Shown: one piece after another, positions 47,160-55,384 of the stretch
Position numbering within the stretch: position 1 is the first letter of the stretch
How the letters are laid out: each line of letters begins with the position of its first letter
Assembly (NCBI RefSeq): GCF_022712195.1
Contig: NZ_JALAGY010000026.1
Location: forward strand, 1-56,260
Reading direction: 5' to 3'
Length of the DNA stretch: 56,260 bases
Origin: Corynebacterium sp.
GTDB taxonomy: Bacteria > Actinomycetota > Actinomycetes > Mycobacteriales > Mycobacteriaceae
Position numbers and translations under genes: made by a program
The notes under the pieces: model-generated
The model's input: only the letters and a program-made list of their open reading frames with translations
The model's database searches: none
Told to the model about the DNA's origin: nothing

Positions 47160-48779
47160 ATGGACGCCACAGTGCTCGACATCCCGGACACGTTCGACTG
47201 GGAGTCGTGGCAGGCGGCGCGCCGGGCCGAGCATGCGCTCGGCGCCCGGACGATCTGGCTGGCCGACAATCAGATGGTGCCGGTGTGCTCACTGTCGGGA
47301 TTCCTGCAGGGGTCGTACGGCGACAAGGCCAACGCAGCCGGGGCAATCAACCTCACCCTGCCGGGCGATCACTCGGCGGTGCCGACGCTGCTCATGGCTG
47401 ACGGCGACGGTGCCACGGACCCGAACGCGCTTCTCAGTCAGTGGTTCTGGATCATCGTGGAGACCGCGCACTACCGGGTGGCGTACCGCCTGGCAGAGCT
47501 GGAGCTGATCCAGACCGACACGGTGTCCTCGGTGACGGTCCTCGGCGAGGGGCTGTTCGAGCACCTGAACCACCTGCCGCTGTGGGCCAGCCCCGGTAGC
47601 CCGTTGCTGGCGCAGTTGAAGTACGCCGACATTCGCTTCGGCGACAGCCTGCGGGTCGTCAAGTCCTTCATGCAGGCGAACCTAGCCCGCGAGTTCCAGT
47701 CGGCGCTGCTCGGGTCGTGGGACATGTGGTCCCCGTCGACGTGGGCGAGGATCAACGAATCCGCCTGGCCGATCATGGTCAACCCCGTCCACGAGTCCCT
47801 GACCACCGAATGGACGGTCCTGGACTCGCGTTTCAACATGGCCGGCGAGACCTTCGCCTCCACGTTGGACGCGGCGGGGCTGCTCGTCACCCTGGACCTG
47901 TGGCTGCCCGGCGACGAGCAGCCCGCACCGTCGCATGTCACGCTGACGAAACCGACGATCTGGATCGACGTCAAACCCCGCGCCTTCGACTCGTCGTCGA
48001 CGGGCCGGCCGACGGACATCATCCGCGGCATCCGGGCGACGATTTCCGGCGACCAGACGACCAAGGCCCTCGTCCTCGACGACGAGTGGTTCAACGGGGA
48101 GAATCCGCACGCCTGGTGTGTGTGGTCCGCGGACCACATGCAGGGCACCGAGCACCGGCTGGTCATCCGGAAGTCCACCGACAGTCACGTCATCGTCGGC
48201 GGGCGATCCCCGCAGATCGTCAACAGCCTGATCGCCGCGGGCAGCAATGCCCTGTGGCAGGGGATCGGTGCCGGAGTTGGCATGCTCTTCCCACCGCTCG
48301 CCCCTCTGGCGATCGCGGCCGGAGCGTTCCTCGGCCACATCCAGGGCGAACTGCTCAAGGACAAGCTCTTCGCGTGGGCGCAGTACAGCTCACGGTCGCG
48401 TGCCCTGGCGCACGGCCCGTACCGCTACCGAGGGATCGTGCTCTCCGGCGACGGTTTCTCCCTGTCGAGTCTGCAGTCGGGATTTACCGGCCTGCAGTCC
48501 ACCCAGGGGTCCGTCGGCACCGAGTTCACCGTCGGCGACGGCCAGCCGTACGTCCTCGGACGCGACTACGTCGCCGGCGACCAGGCGGGCGTCATCTCCC
48601 ACGACATCGTCTTCGCCACCTACGTCGCCGAGTGGGACGTGGACGTCACCCCGGACGGCGACGACGTGTCACTCGGCCTCGGGGACCCGCGACTACGGGA
48701 ATCCCCGGCCCGGTCGCTCGAGCGCAGCGTCCAGACCCTGTCGTCGGCCCTCGAGCGGGTGAAGACGGCCATCCCGTAA
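47160..48779 (+). CDS. Tail tip protein (Tal/gp37-like)
   Basis: The 539-residue protein starts MDATVLDIPDTFDWESWQAA; TIWLADNQMVPVCSLSGFLQ and HVTLTKPTIWIDVKPRAF follow. A Gly/Ala-rich membrane-like stretch (WQGIGAGVGMLFPPLAPLAI) lies at about residues 363-385. It belongs to the minor-tail/tip proteins that follow Dit in actinophages. It probably contacts the cell envelope. Confidence 0.72.
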   Translation: MDATVLDIPDTFDWESWQAARRAEHALGARTIWLADNQMVPVCSLSGFLQGSYGDKANAAGAINLTLPGDHSAVPTLLMADGDGATDPNALLSQWFWIIVETAHYRVAYRLAELELIQTDTVSSVTVLGEGLFEHLNHLPLWASPGSPLLAQLKYADIRFGDSLRVVKSFMQANLAREFQSALLGSWDMWSPSTWARINESAWPIMVNPVHESLTTEWTVLDSRFNMAGETFASTLDAAGLLVTLDLWLPGDEQPAPSHVTLTKPTIWIDVKPRAFDSSSTGRPTDIIRGIRATISGDQTTKALVLDDEWFNGENPHAWCVWSADHMQGTEHRLVIRKSTDSHVIVGGRSPQIVNSLIAAGSNALWQGIGAGVGMLFPPLAPLAIAAGAFLGHIQGELLKDKLFAWAQYSSRSRALAHGPYRYRGIVLSGDGFSLSSLQSGFTGLQSTQGSVGTEFTVGDGQPYVLGRDYVAGDQAGVISHDIVFATYVAEWDVDVTPDGDDVSLGLGDPRLRESPARSLERSVQTLSSALERVKTAIP

Positions 48780-48799
48780 CCCACAGGAGGAACATCACT

Positions 48800-49336
48800 G
48801 TGACGAATCAACGCAACAGGCAGCTCGCGTTCATGCACGAGACCGAACCGCCGCCCGACGTCCACCCGATGGCGCAGCTGTTCCTCCACCCCCTCGGGAT
48901 GAAATTCACCCCGGAGATGATGAACGAGCTCGCCACCTTCGTCTTCGACATGTGCGGGGCGAAGCTCCACGACGTCGAGCCGACATCGGTGGAGTACGTC
49001 CGCGACTGGAAGGACGACCGCGACGTCGACGAGATCGTCCCCGGGTCGGAGTACACCGCCGCATGGTCGGAGCAGCTGCCCCCAGGGATCAGCCTGTGCC
49101 CCCGCACCGGCCGGATGGTCGGCACCCTACCGCGGGGCCAGTACCGGTGGACAGTCCGACTCGGCCCGCAGGTGAAGTACGACACCCTCGGCGGCGACGG
49201 ATCCCCACACCAGGACGGCCGCTGGATCGGCGCACTGGAGGACCGGGAACCAGTCACCACCGCCCCAGTCGACGTGAAGTCCCTGACCCCAGAGCAGCGA
49301 GCAGAGCTGCGCGCCGCCCTGGCCGAGGAGGACTGA
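48800..49336 (+). CDS. Minor tail protein
   Basis: The 178-residue protein starts VTNQRNRQLAFMHETEPPPD and contains PPGISLCPRTGRMVGTLPRG with an Ig-like turn pattern (PG-x-x-TG-x-x-x-G). ACAGGAGGAACATCACT precedes GTG 48800. It is the third gene of the tail-tip group; function inferred from position. Confidence 0.65.
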   Translation: MTNQRNRQLAFMHETEPPPDVHPMAQLFLHPLGMKFTPEMMNELATFVFDMCGAKLHDVEPTSVEYVRDWKDDRDVDEIVPGSEYTAAWSEQLPPGISLCPRTGRMVGTLPRGQYRWTVRLGPQVKYDTLGGDGSPHQDGRWIGALEDREPVTTAPVDVKSLTPEQRAELRAALAEED

Positions 49337-49337
49337 C

Positions 49338-50123
49338 ATGGGAATCTCACCGGACAAGCACGAGCCCGGATGGTCCGGCTCACCGCAGGACATCAGCGCC
49401 CTGGGGCGCGCCGGGAATGACCTGGGTGGTGGTCTGGCTGGGTCGATGCAGGACACGGTCGGCGGTATCGCCGAGGGTCTGATGAATGGGCTGCGGGGGA
49501 TCATCACCGGCGGCCCGTTCGCCCCGGCGGAGGAAGCCGGCGAGGAGTTCCGCAACGGGCAGGCCGACTTGGAGGACCGTATCGACCTGCTGTTCGGCAT
49601 CTCCGGGTACGGCTTCTCGTACATGTCCCGGAATATCAACGCCCAGTGGAGCCTGAACAACTCCCGTCGGTTGCCGTTCGACAAGCAGCTCGGCCCGGCG
49701 AAGAACACCCGCATCAACTCCGACGGCCGCCTGGTCCTCGACGGGGCGGGCGCGTGGCTGATCCTCGTCAAGGCGCACGCCCGGTCTACGGGATTCACTG
49801 GCACCGGTGAGATCAGCATGACCACCCGGGTTAGGCGCCCGAACGGGCAGTTCTACCACCAGACCACCGACCACGCGTCCACGCTGCTGGAAGCAGGCCT
49901 GGCCTACAACAACATCGGCCCCGGCACCCTCCTCGCTGTCTTCCCAGTCGTCATCGACGAGCCGGGCTGCACGGTCGAGGCGGAGGTCTGGTCGAGCGCC
50001 TGGCGCTGGTGGGACGGCGGTACCCGCTGGTCGATGATGGCCGCGATCCGGCACTCCACCGACACCGAAAACCGGGGCGACGAGACCGTCCCGGACGAGA
50101 CAGAGAGTGAGGCCAAGGGATGA
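49338..50123 (+). CDS. Minor tail protein
   Basis: The 261-residue protein has a Gly-rich N-terminus (LGGGLAGSMQDTVGGIAEGL) and a compact beta-rich C-terminus (WSLNNSRRLPFDKQLGPAKN, then LLVVFPVVIDEP-like segment). It overlaps the fibre gene by four bases. It probably bridges tip and fibre; no specific family recognised. Confidence 0.62.
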   Translation: MGISPDKHEPGWSGSPQDISALGRAGNDLGGGLAGSMQDTVGGIAEGLMNGLRGIITGGPFAPAEEAGEEFRNGQADLEDRIDLLFGISGYGFSYMSRNINAQWSLNNSRRLPFDKQLGPAKNTRINSDGRLVLDGAGAWLILVKAHARSTGFTGTGEISMTTRVRRPNGQFYHQTTDHASTLLEAGLAYNNIGPGTLLAVFPVVIDEPGCTVEAEVWSSAWRWWDGGTRWSMMAAIRHSTDTENRGDETVPDETESEAKG

Positions 50124-51886
50124 CCGTCCTCTACGGAAACCTCAGGGACGTCACCGGCGCCCCGTTCGATCAGCAGGGCACCGCGGTGGTGATCTCCGCG
50201 ACGCAGGCCCGCCCCGCAATGCACTCCGATGCCCTGACCCTCGTCGAGCTGGCGCGAGTGGAGATGGAGGACTCCGACGGGCACTTCGAGACCCCCGAGC
50301 TCGACCCCGGCCCTGTGATCGTCCGCCTGGAGGGCGGCGTGTCACACGGCCAGCAGTGGGAGATCGGCATCCCCGACGACAACGAGCGCTGGAACCTGGC
50401 TGACCTGATCGGTGAGCAGGTCGAGTGGGAGCCGATCGTCGTGTCCCGCGCCGAAGCCGCTGCCCGGGAGTCCCGGGCCCAGGCGGATCGCTCTGAGCGG
50501 GAAGCCGACCGCTCCGAGCGGGCCGCCGACCGGGTCGGTTCCGCCGAGCGTGTCCTCGAAGCGGAGGCCACGGCGGTGCAGGCGGAGAAGGACGCCCTGT
50601 CCCACCGGGACGAGTCTGCCCGCCAGGCCACCCGCTCCGAGTCGGAGGCCGACCGGGCCGCCGACGAGGCGACCGCGGCTGCTGAGTCCGCCGGCCACGC
50701 GTCAGCGTCCGCTGCTGCCGCCGCCGACTCCGAGGACGAGGCCGGAAAATCCCAGGTCGCGGCCGCTGGCTCCGCCGAATCCGCCGCTGGGTCCGCCACG
50801 CTCGCCGAGCAGCACCGGGACGATGCCGACGTCCACCGCCGGGCCGCCGCCGACTCCGCAACCGCGGCGAAAACCTCTGAGGACAACGCCGCCTCCTCCG
50901 CGACTAACGCTGCGATCTCTGCGTCCGAAGCCGAGGAGCGCGTCACTGATGCGGTCGCCGAGGCCACAGGCATCACCGCCGGGCACGCGGATGCCGCCCA
51001 GGCATCATCGGAGCGCTCCGCACGCTCCGCCCGCGATGCTCGCGCATCACAGCAGGCCGCTGCGGAGTCGGCGGAGGCTGCGGCCGAAATCGCGATCGGC
51101 AACGTTCCCGGCGCGACGGAGGATACCCGCGGTCTGATCCAGCTCGGCGGTGACCTCTCCGGCACCGCCGACGCCCCCACCGTCCCCGCCCTATCCCTCG
51201 CCGCGCCGGGTGCGTCGGTGCAGCTGACTCCGCAGGAGCCGGGGTGGGGGTATGCGACTGCTCCGGTGGCTGATACGCCGACGGGTTGGTCGATGGATGG
51301 GACGTGGGTGTCTCCGCCGCACTGGATGTCGTCGGTGATGGTGATGGTCGACTGGTGTGGCGGCACGTCGGTGGCGCTGCGTGGCCGTCGGTCGGATGGG
51401 TCGGCGGTGACGCTGGAGACGGTCCCTGCGGGCACTCCGGAGACTCACCGGCCGGTGACGGTGCGGGTGGAGCTGGCGGATATCTCTGGCCTGGCGGTCG
51501 CGGCGACGTGGTCGCCGGAGGATCTGGAGGCTGATTGCACGGTCAGTCTGCTGGTGGTGCCTCTGCCGAAGCATTCGCATCCGATCTCGGAGGTGGAGGG
51601 GCTGCAGGGTGCTCTGCAGTCGAAGGTCAACGGCAACGACGACCGGCTCAGTGATCCGCGGATGCCTCTACCGCATGAGCATGAGGTCGACCAGGTGCGT
51701 GGTCTGCGCGCTGTCGTCGACCGGCTGGACGCGCTGGAAGCGCTGGTGCGTGGTCGGCCCGTGGAGTGGGAGTGGGACGGCACCGAACCGTGGGTGCCGC
51801 CGGAGCACGCGCTGCCGGGTGACCGGGTATGGAACACCGACAGCAACGATGTGCACAGAGCGGAGGAGGTGATCAGCGATGAGTGA
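50120..51886 (+). CDS. Tail fibre protein
   Basis: The 588-residue protein has an N-terminal tail-binding domain (YGNLRDVTGAPFDQQGTAVV) and a long Ala/Ser/Glu coiled coil (about residues 110-340). A receptor-binding end follows with HSHPISEVEGLQGALQSK and HEHEVDQVRGLR, HxH fibre motifs. It is the expected host-recognition fibre. Codon usage shifts near 51230, from C-rich to T/G-ending third positions, suggesting the tip domain came from another source. Confidence 0.82.
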   Translation: MTVLYGNLRDVTGAPFDQQGTAVVISATQARPAMHSDALTLVELARVEMEDSDGHFETPELDPGPVIVRLEGGVSHGQQWEIGIPDDNERWNLADLIGEQVEWEPIVVSRAEAAARESRAQADRSEREADRSERAADRVGSAERVLEAEATAVQAEKDALSHRDESARQATRSESEADRAADEATAAAESAGHASASAAAAADSEDEAGKSQVAAAGSAESAAGSATLAEQHRDDADVHRRAAADSATAAKTSEDNAASSATNAAISASEAEERVTDAVAEATGITAGHADAAQASSERSARSARDARASQQAAAESAEAAAEIAIGNVPGATEDTRGLIQLGGDLSGTADAPTVPALSLAAPGASVQLTPQEPGWGYATAPVADTPTGWSMDGTWVSPPHWMSSVMVMVDWCGGTSVALRGRRSDGSAVTLETVPAGTPETHRPVTVRVELADISGLAVAATWSPEDLEADCTVSLLVVPLPKHSHPISEVEGLQGALQSKVNGNDDRLSDPRMPLPHEHEVDQVRGLRAVVDRLDALEALVRGRPVEWEWDGTEPWVPPEHALPGDRVWNTDSNDVHRAEEVISDE

Positions 51887-52211
51887 CCTGAAACTGGGCC
51901 CGGTCGTCGGGAAACGAGGTGGCGGAGAGATCGTCGACGTGTTCGAGGGGGCGCAGACGAACACCCTCACTTTCGACCTTCCGGAGGGACTCTGGGTCGT
52001 CCTCATCTATGCGGGTCGGGCGGGCTCGCTCTCACCGACTACCACGTTCGACGGCGTTCAGGTGCTGACAGTCAGCAACAGCATGCCCCGGGGGACCGCC
52101 GCTGTACGTGGCGTCACCGGCGGTAGCCATACGGTCGGCAAAACCGGTGCCGGCGACAGCACTATCTACCGCGTCAGCTACTTCCCTGACACCGAGCCCG
52201 ACCCCGAATAG
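51879..52211 (+). CDS. Small beta-rich tail-associated protein
   Basis: The 110-residue protein starts MSDLKLGPVVGKRGGGEIVD and has regular beta strands (WVVLIYAGRAGSLSPTTTFD). It overlaps the fibre gene by eight bases and ends at a strong terminator. A fibre accessory or tip-cap protein is likely. Confidence 0.6.
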   Translation: MSDLKLGPVVGKRGGGEIVDVFEGAQTNTLTFDLPEGLWVVLIYAGRAGSLSPTTTFDGVQVLTVSNSMPRGTAAVRGVTGGSHTVGKTGAGDSTIYRVSYFPDTEPDPE

Positions 52212-52231
52212 CCCCACACCAGGGGCTTTTT
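52210..52231 (+). terminator. Terminator in front of the endolysin gene
   Basis: AGCCCC and GGGGCT around ACACCA are followed by a TTTT run. It sits between the tail gene stop and the endolysin Shine-Dalgarno (AAGGAGG), so it divides tail and lysis expression. Confidence 0.82.
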
Positions 52232-52251
52232 CTCTGCCCAAAGGAGGGCAC

Positions 52252-53673
52252 ATGAGCACAGTCATTGACTTCTCGGCGTCGTTCCCCAGCGGCGCCGCCA
52301 TCAAACGCGCCGGGCACGAGGGTGTGGTGGCGTACATCTCTCCGGCTCGCGAGGCCTGGATGAAGGCGAAGCCGCTCACCAAGGCCAAGGTCGACGAGTA
52401 CAAGGCCGCGGGGCTGAAGATCGCCGTCGTGTGGCAGTACGGCGCCGGGACCGCAGCATCGTCGGACGTGATGCGTGGCGCCGCGGGCGGCCGTGCTGAT
52501 GCCGAGGCCGCACAGAAGCAGCTCAACCAGATCGGTCTGGCCGGCCACCCCGTCTTCTTCGCGGTCGACTTCGACATCAGTCTGGCTCAGTGGAACGCCA
52601 CCGCTGTCGAGTACTTCAAGGCGGCAGGCGCCGTACTCGGCAAGCAGCGCGTCGGCATCTACGGCCACAGCAAGGTCGTCCACTGGGCGATGGAGGACGA
52701 CGTCGTCGCCACCGTCGCCCCGGGTCGGGTACTCGGGTGGGTCACACGCTCCTGGTCCAGCGGAGTCGTCGGCGCCGACTACTCCGTGCTGTACCAGCGG
52801 CAGCACAACGTGCCCGGCCCCGACGGCGTGCAGATCGACGTCAACGACGTCCACGTTCCCGAGTGGGGCCACCGGGCACTGCCCAAACCCCCGGCGGTTG
52901 ATCTGACCCGGTTGCCGAAGGTCGACGAGACGATATGGCTGAACAAGCACTTCACCACTGGCCGGAAGCACCGCGGCGTCCAGAAGCGCGTCGAGTACAT
53001 CACCCGTCACCACATGGGCGGGATCGGCGGCACCCAGCAGTGCTGGAACTGGTGGCAGGACCGGAAGGCGTCCGCGCACTTCGCGGTGGACCCGCACGGC
53101 AAGGTCGGCCAGCTCGTCCGCGAGGAGGACACCGCCTGGTCGAACGCTGACGACGCCTCCAACGCGGTGTCCATCGCCATCGAGCACTCCAACTCCTCAG
53201 GCCCCGCCCAGGACTGGCCGATCTCGGACAAGACGATCGACGCCGGAGCCCGCCTGGCCGCGGAACTGTGCATGAAGCACGGACTGGGGCGCCCGGTGTT
53301 CGGCCGGAACATCCGCGACCACTGCGAATTCGGGGCCACTGCATGCCCCTACCACCTGCGCAACGGCGGCAAGTACCACGCCCGCTGGATGCGCGTCGCC
53401 CAGGAGCACTACGACGAGCTGCGTCGTGCCTCCACCGAGACTCCGAAGGAGAACACCGTGACTGACTACTCGAAGCTGCTCCTTGAGCAGCTCGCCGGAC
53501 CAGGCAAGACGAAGGGAGGCGCGCCGTCGTTCGGCGGGTGGGACATCGACTCGATCATCGCCGCTGGGAAGAAGAAGTTGCGCGACACCGGGGGCTGCAC
53601 GGTCCCCGAGATGATCGCCATCGTCGGCGAGGACAAGCTCCGTGCGATCATCGCAGAAGGGAAGCAGTCATGA
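52252..53673 (+). CDS. Two-domain endolysin (DUF1906/GH25-like plus amidase)
   Basis: The 473-residue lysin has an N-terminal DUF1906 (Rv2525c-like, GH25-type fold) segment at about 1-205, with FFAVDFDIS and IDVNDVHVPEWG. An amidase-2 domain follows (about 225-390) with zinc ligands H253/H254, H357 and C365 (HCEFGATACP). The C-terminal 70 residues probably bind the cell wall and have their own start at 53458. It should cut glycan-peptide bonds in the corynebacterial wall. AAAGGAGGGCAC precedes ATG 52252. Confidence 0.88.
   Translation: MSTVIDFSASFPSGAAIKRAGHEGVVAYISPAREAWMKAKPLTKAKVDEYKAAGLKIAVVWQYGAGTAASSDVMRGAAGGRADAEAAQKQLNQIGLAGHPVFFAVDFDISLAQWNATAVEYFKAAGAVLGKQRVGIYGHSKVVHWAMEDDVVATVAPGRVLGWVTRSWSSGVVGADYSVLYQRQHNVPGPDGVQIDVNDVHVPEWGHRALPKPPAVDLTRLPKVDETIWLNKHFTTGRKHRGVQKRVEYITRHHMGGIGGTQQCWNWWQDRKASAHFAVDPHGKVGQLVREEDTAWSNADDASNAVSIAIEHSNSSGPAQDWPISDKTIDAGARLAAELCMKHGLGRPVFGRNIRDHCEFGATACPYHLRNGGKYHARWMRVAQEHYDELRRASTETPKENTVTDYSKLLLEQLAGPGKTKGGAPSFGGWDIDSIIAAGKKKLRDTGGCTVPEMIAIVGEDKLRAIIAEGKQS
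53458..53673 (+). CDS. Nested C-terminal endolysin product
   Basis: Inside the endolysin gene, AAGGAGA (53446-53452) lies 5 bases before GTG 53458, in frame with the lysin (residue 403). The 71-residue product starts VTDYSKLLLEQLAG and contains the wall-binding-like segment GGWDIDSIIAAGKKKLRDTG. Several phages make a separate binding domain this way, which joins the full lysin. The Shine-Dalgarno word and spacing match those of the nested scaffold start at 33975. Confidence 0.6.
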   Translation: MTDYSKLLLEQLAGPGKTKGGAPSFGGWDIDSIIAAGKKKLRDTGGCTVPEMIAIVGEDKLRAIIAEGKQS

Positions 53674-54188
53674 GCGACACCGAGAAGAAGACCAACTGGA
53701 ACGACCCGAAGGTCCGCCGCAAGGCCCTGTACGCCGGAGCTGTCACCCTCGGCGTGATCCTGGCAGGAATCGGTCTGAACGACCCCGACCAGATCGACTC
53801 GACTGTCCAGCGCGTCCTCGACGTCGGCGGGCCCTTGCTGTCCCTGGTCGGCATCAAGGCATTCCGCAACGTCGACGCGCCGAGCCAGGAGGTGGAGGCC
53901 GCACGTGCCAAGGCCCGCGAGGAGGCCAAGTCCGAAGCACTGGCCGAGGCCCGCGCAGAGGCCGAGAAGATGCTCGCGCAGGTCCGCGAGGAGGCCCGGA
54001 CGTCTGCCAACCAGGTCGGCGACATCCTCGCCGCGAAGCTCGACGAGCTGCCCGACTACCTGCGCCCGTCGGTGTCTGACGCCGTCCGGGCGGTGTACGA
54101 CCAGCCCTACGGCCGCCACGACGCCGCGGCCCCCGAGCCCGAGCCGGACACCGCCGGCCCCGGCATATACCCCGGAGGTGCAGTGTGA
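53670..54188 (+). CDS. Holin-like membrane protein with coiled-coil tail
   Basis: The 172-residue protein has one or two N-terminal membrane helices (about residues 20-38 and 52-64), then a long charged coil (VEAARAKAREEAKSEALAEA, then EKMLAQVREEARTSAN). It lies directly after the endolysin. The layout suits a holin or spanin-like partner for crossing the mycomembrane; which one cannot be told. Confidence 0.62.
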   Translation: MSDTEKKTNWNDPKVRRKALYAGAVTLGVILAGIGLNDPDQIDSTVQRVLDVGGPLLSLVGIKAFRNVDAPSQEVEAARAKAREEAKSEALAEARAEAEKMLAQVREEARTSANQVGDILAAKLDELPDYLRPSVSDAVRAVYDQPYGRHDAAAPEPEPDTAGPGIYPGGAV

Positions 54189-54619
54189 CCCGCGCATGGG
54201 CGTTTCTGGTCCGCGCCCTGTGCTCGGGATGGGTGATACTCGGGGCGGTGGGCCTGGCATCAACCGCACGGGGATTCTTCTACCTGCCGGCCGTCGTGCG
54301 CGACAGTGACCGCCTCCCCACCGTCGAGGACTACGCACCACTGTGGGTGTGGGCTGTCATCTGGATAGGCGGAGGAGTCATCGCCGTCCTCTGCGCCCTC
54401 CTTCGCAGGTGGATGCACGTCGGAATCGGGATCATCGTCGGGCTGCCCATCATGTGGTCCGTGCTGTACCTCGGGTCGTGGCTCCAAGGGGAAAGCCGGG
54501 CCGGGTACGTCACCGCCTTGACCTACGGCGTGACCGCACTGTTGTCGACTGCGTACTACGTACTGCTCCACCAGCGAATCCAGCCCGGAGGTGATGCGCT
54601 ATCGACGGAGGAAACATAA
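54185..54619 (+). CDS. Holin-like four-helix membrane protein
   Basis: The 144-residue protein has four transmembrane helices (about residues 8-30, 50-70, 77-95 and 106-128) and a short polar tail. It starts with GTG 54185 overlapping the upstream stop (GTGA). Position and topology suggest the holin or a LydB-like lysis regulator. Confidence 0.68.
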   Translation: MTRAWAFLVRALCSGWVILGAVGLASTARGFFYLPAVVRDSDRLPTVEDYAPLWVWAVIWIGGGVIAVLCALLRRWMHVGIGIIVGLPIMWSVLYLGSWLQGESRAGYVTALTYGVTALLSTAYYVLLHQRIQPGGDALSTEET

Positions 54620-54906
54620 CCCTCACGGTCGCGATCATCGGCGGCATCGTTAGCATCATCGGAGCGATAATGGCACTACGGGGCAAGAGCATGGAGCAGG
54701 GCCCGGAGTGGTACCGCACATTATCTGAGGACGTGAAGGCTTTGCGCGAAGAGGTGAAGGTGCTGCGCGCCGAGGTTGAGGGGATGCGTGCGTGGCGGTG
54801 GGCTGCGCTACGGTTCATGAAGACGTTGATGGAGCGGCTTCACCCGGATGAGCATCCGCCGATCCCGCCTGAGCTGCGGGAGGATCTCGGCCAGCCCACG
54901 AACTGA
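54601..54906 (+). CDS. Small membrane protein, start codon uncertain
   Basis: The frame encodes a hydrophobic helix TLTVAIIGGIVSIIGAIMAL and then RGKSMEQGPEWYRTLSEDVK with a coiled coil. The first ATG in frame is 54670, which would cut the helix. ATC 54601 lies 8 bases after GGAGGT and would give the whole helix (101 residues). The helix clearly belongs to the protein, so either a rare ATC start is used or a one-base indel separated it from ATG 54594. It is the last lysis gene, a holin/antiholin candidate. Confidence 0.55.
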   Translation: MDGGNITLTVAIIGGIVSIIGAIMALRGKSMEQGPEWYRTLSEDVKALREEVKVLRAEVEGMRAWRWAALRFMKTLMERLHPDEHPPIPPELREDLGQPTN

Positions 54907-55236
54907 AGGTAGCCCCGGATGGCATGTGGGGATCGACGTCCAACCGTGATTCAGGTAACGTCTCGATGTGCGAAGAGTGATGTCTTTCGCGCACGATGTG
55001 ACAGCATGCATCGATCTTTCGGTGATGACGCGCACCCTGGGTTGTGATTCCCCGGGGTGCGCGTCTCTGTTCGCTCACCCGCGGACATAACCAGCGTGAA
55101 CGGGCCCAAGCACCCCCTTATGGGGGAATTTAGTCTTGCAATCGTAACGACCGACACAGAGGCATCGGTAGACTACGTGGAGCAGCGAGGACCACCCACG
55201 CTGCAGAACATCGTTCTCCAACTGAAAGGCACAATC
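54907..55236. other. Gene-free stretch with terminators before the 33-aa gene
   Basis: No convincing gene of useful length is seen. It contains the lysis-operon terminator (55027-55065) and a small hairpin CCCCC-TTAT-GGGGG followed by AATTT (55113-55131). A -10-like TAGACT (55169-55174) probably serves the short gene at 55237. Confidence 0.5.
55027..55065 (+). terminator. Terminator of the lysis operon
   Basis: GACGCGCACCC and GGGTGCGCGTC make a perfect 11-bp stem around a 17-base loop, followed by TCTGTTC. It lies 120 bases after the last lysis gene. Confidence 0.75.
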
Positions 55237-55338
55237 ATGCTGCCCATCGTTTCTGACATCGTCACCGCCATCTCCGACTTCCTGGCCTCCGGCCTCGAGC
55301 TCATCACCGGCTCCATCCAGGGCGGCGGCGCTGCCTAA
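55237..55338 (+). CDS. 33-residue amphipathic peptide, porin- or modulin-like
   Basis: The product begins MLPIVSDIVTAISDFLASGL and ends ITGSIQGGGAA: a single amphipathic helix with no basic signal sequence. AAAGG lies 8 bases before ATG 55237. A promoter-like TAGACT lies 62 bases upstream and a perfect terminator 18 bases downstream, so it forms its own transcription unit. Size and amphipathicity recall corynebacterial PorA/PorH peptides and phenol-soluble-modulin-like peptides. A longer in-frame ATG at 55057 lies ahead of the promoter and is unlikely. Confidence 0.6.
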   Translation: MLPIVSDIVTAISDFLASGLELITGSIQGGGAA

Positions 55339-55356
55339 GTCGCACTAGCGACCGGA

Positions 55357-55384
55357 ACCCCCGCACTCCGGTGTGGGGGTTTTC
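55357..55384 (+). terminator. Terminator of the 33-aa peptide gene
   Basis: ACCCCCGCAC and GTGTGGGGGT form a 10-bp stem with one G-U and a TCCG loop, followed by TTTCTG. It is one of the best intrinsic terminators in the window. Confidence 0.82.

Larger units (their letters stand above)
12531..55383. mobile_element. Prophage, siphovirus-type, about 43 kb (boundaries approximate)
   Basis: The span carries a complete temperate-phage order: integrase, repressor and ImmA leftward; then Cro, antirepressor, recombination, replication, terminase, capsid, tail, tape measure, fibre, endolysin and holin-type genes rightward. No essential module is missing and no obvious frameshift or transposon insertion is seen, so it may be inducible. 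The left edge is set at the integrase end beside a host dehydrogenase gene. The right edge is set at the last terminator-bounded small gene. No convincing att repeat was found, so both edges could be off by hundreds of bases. Confidence 0.9.
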
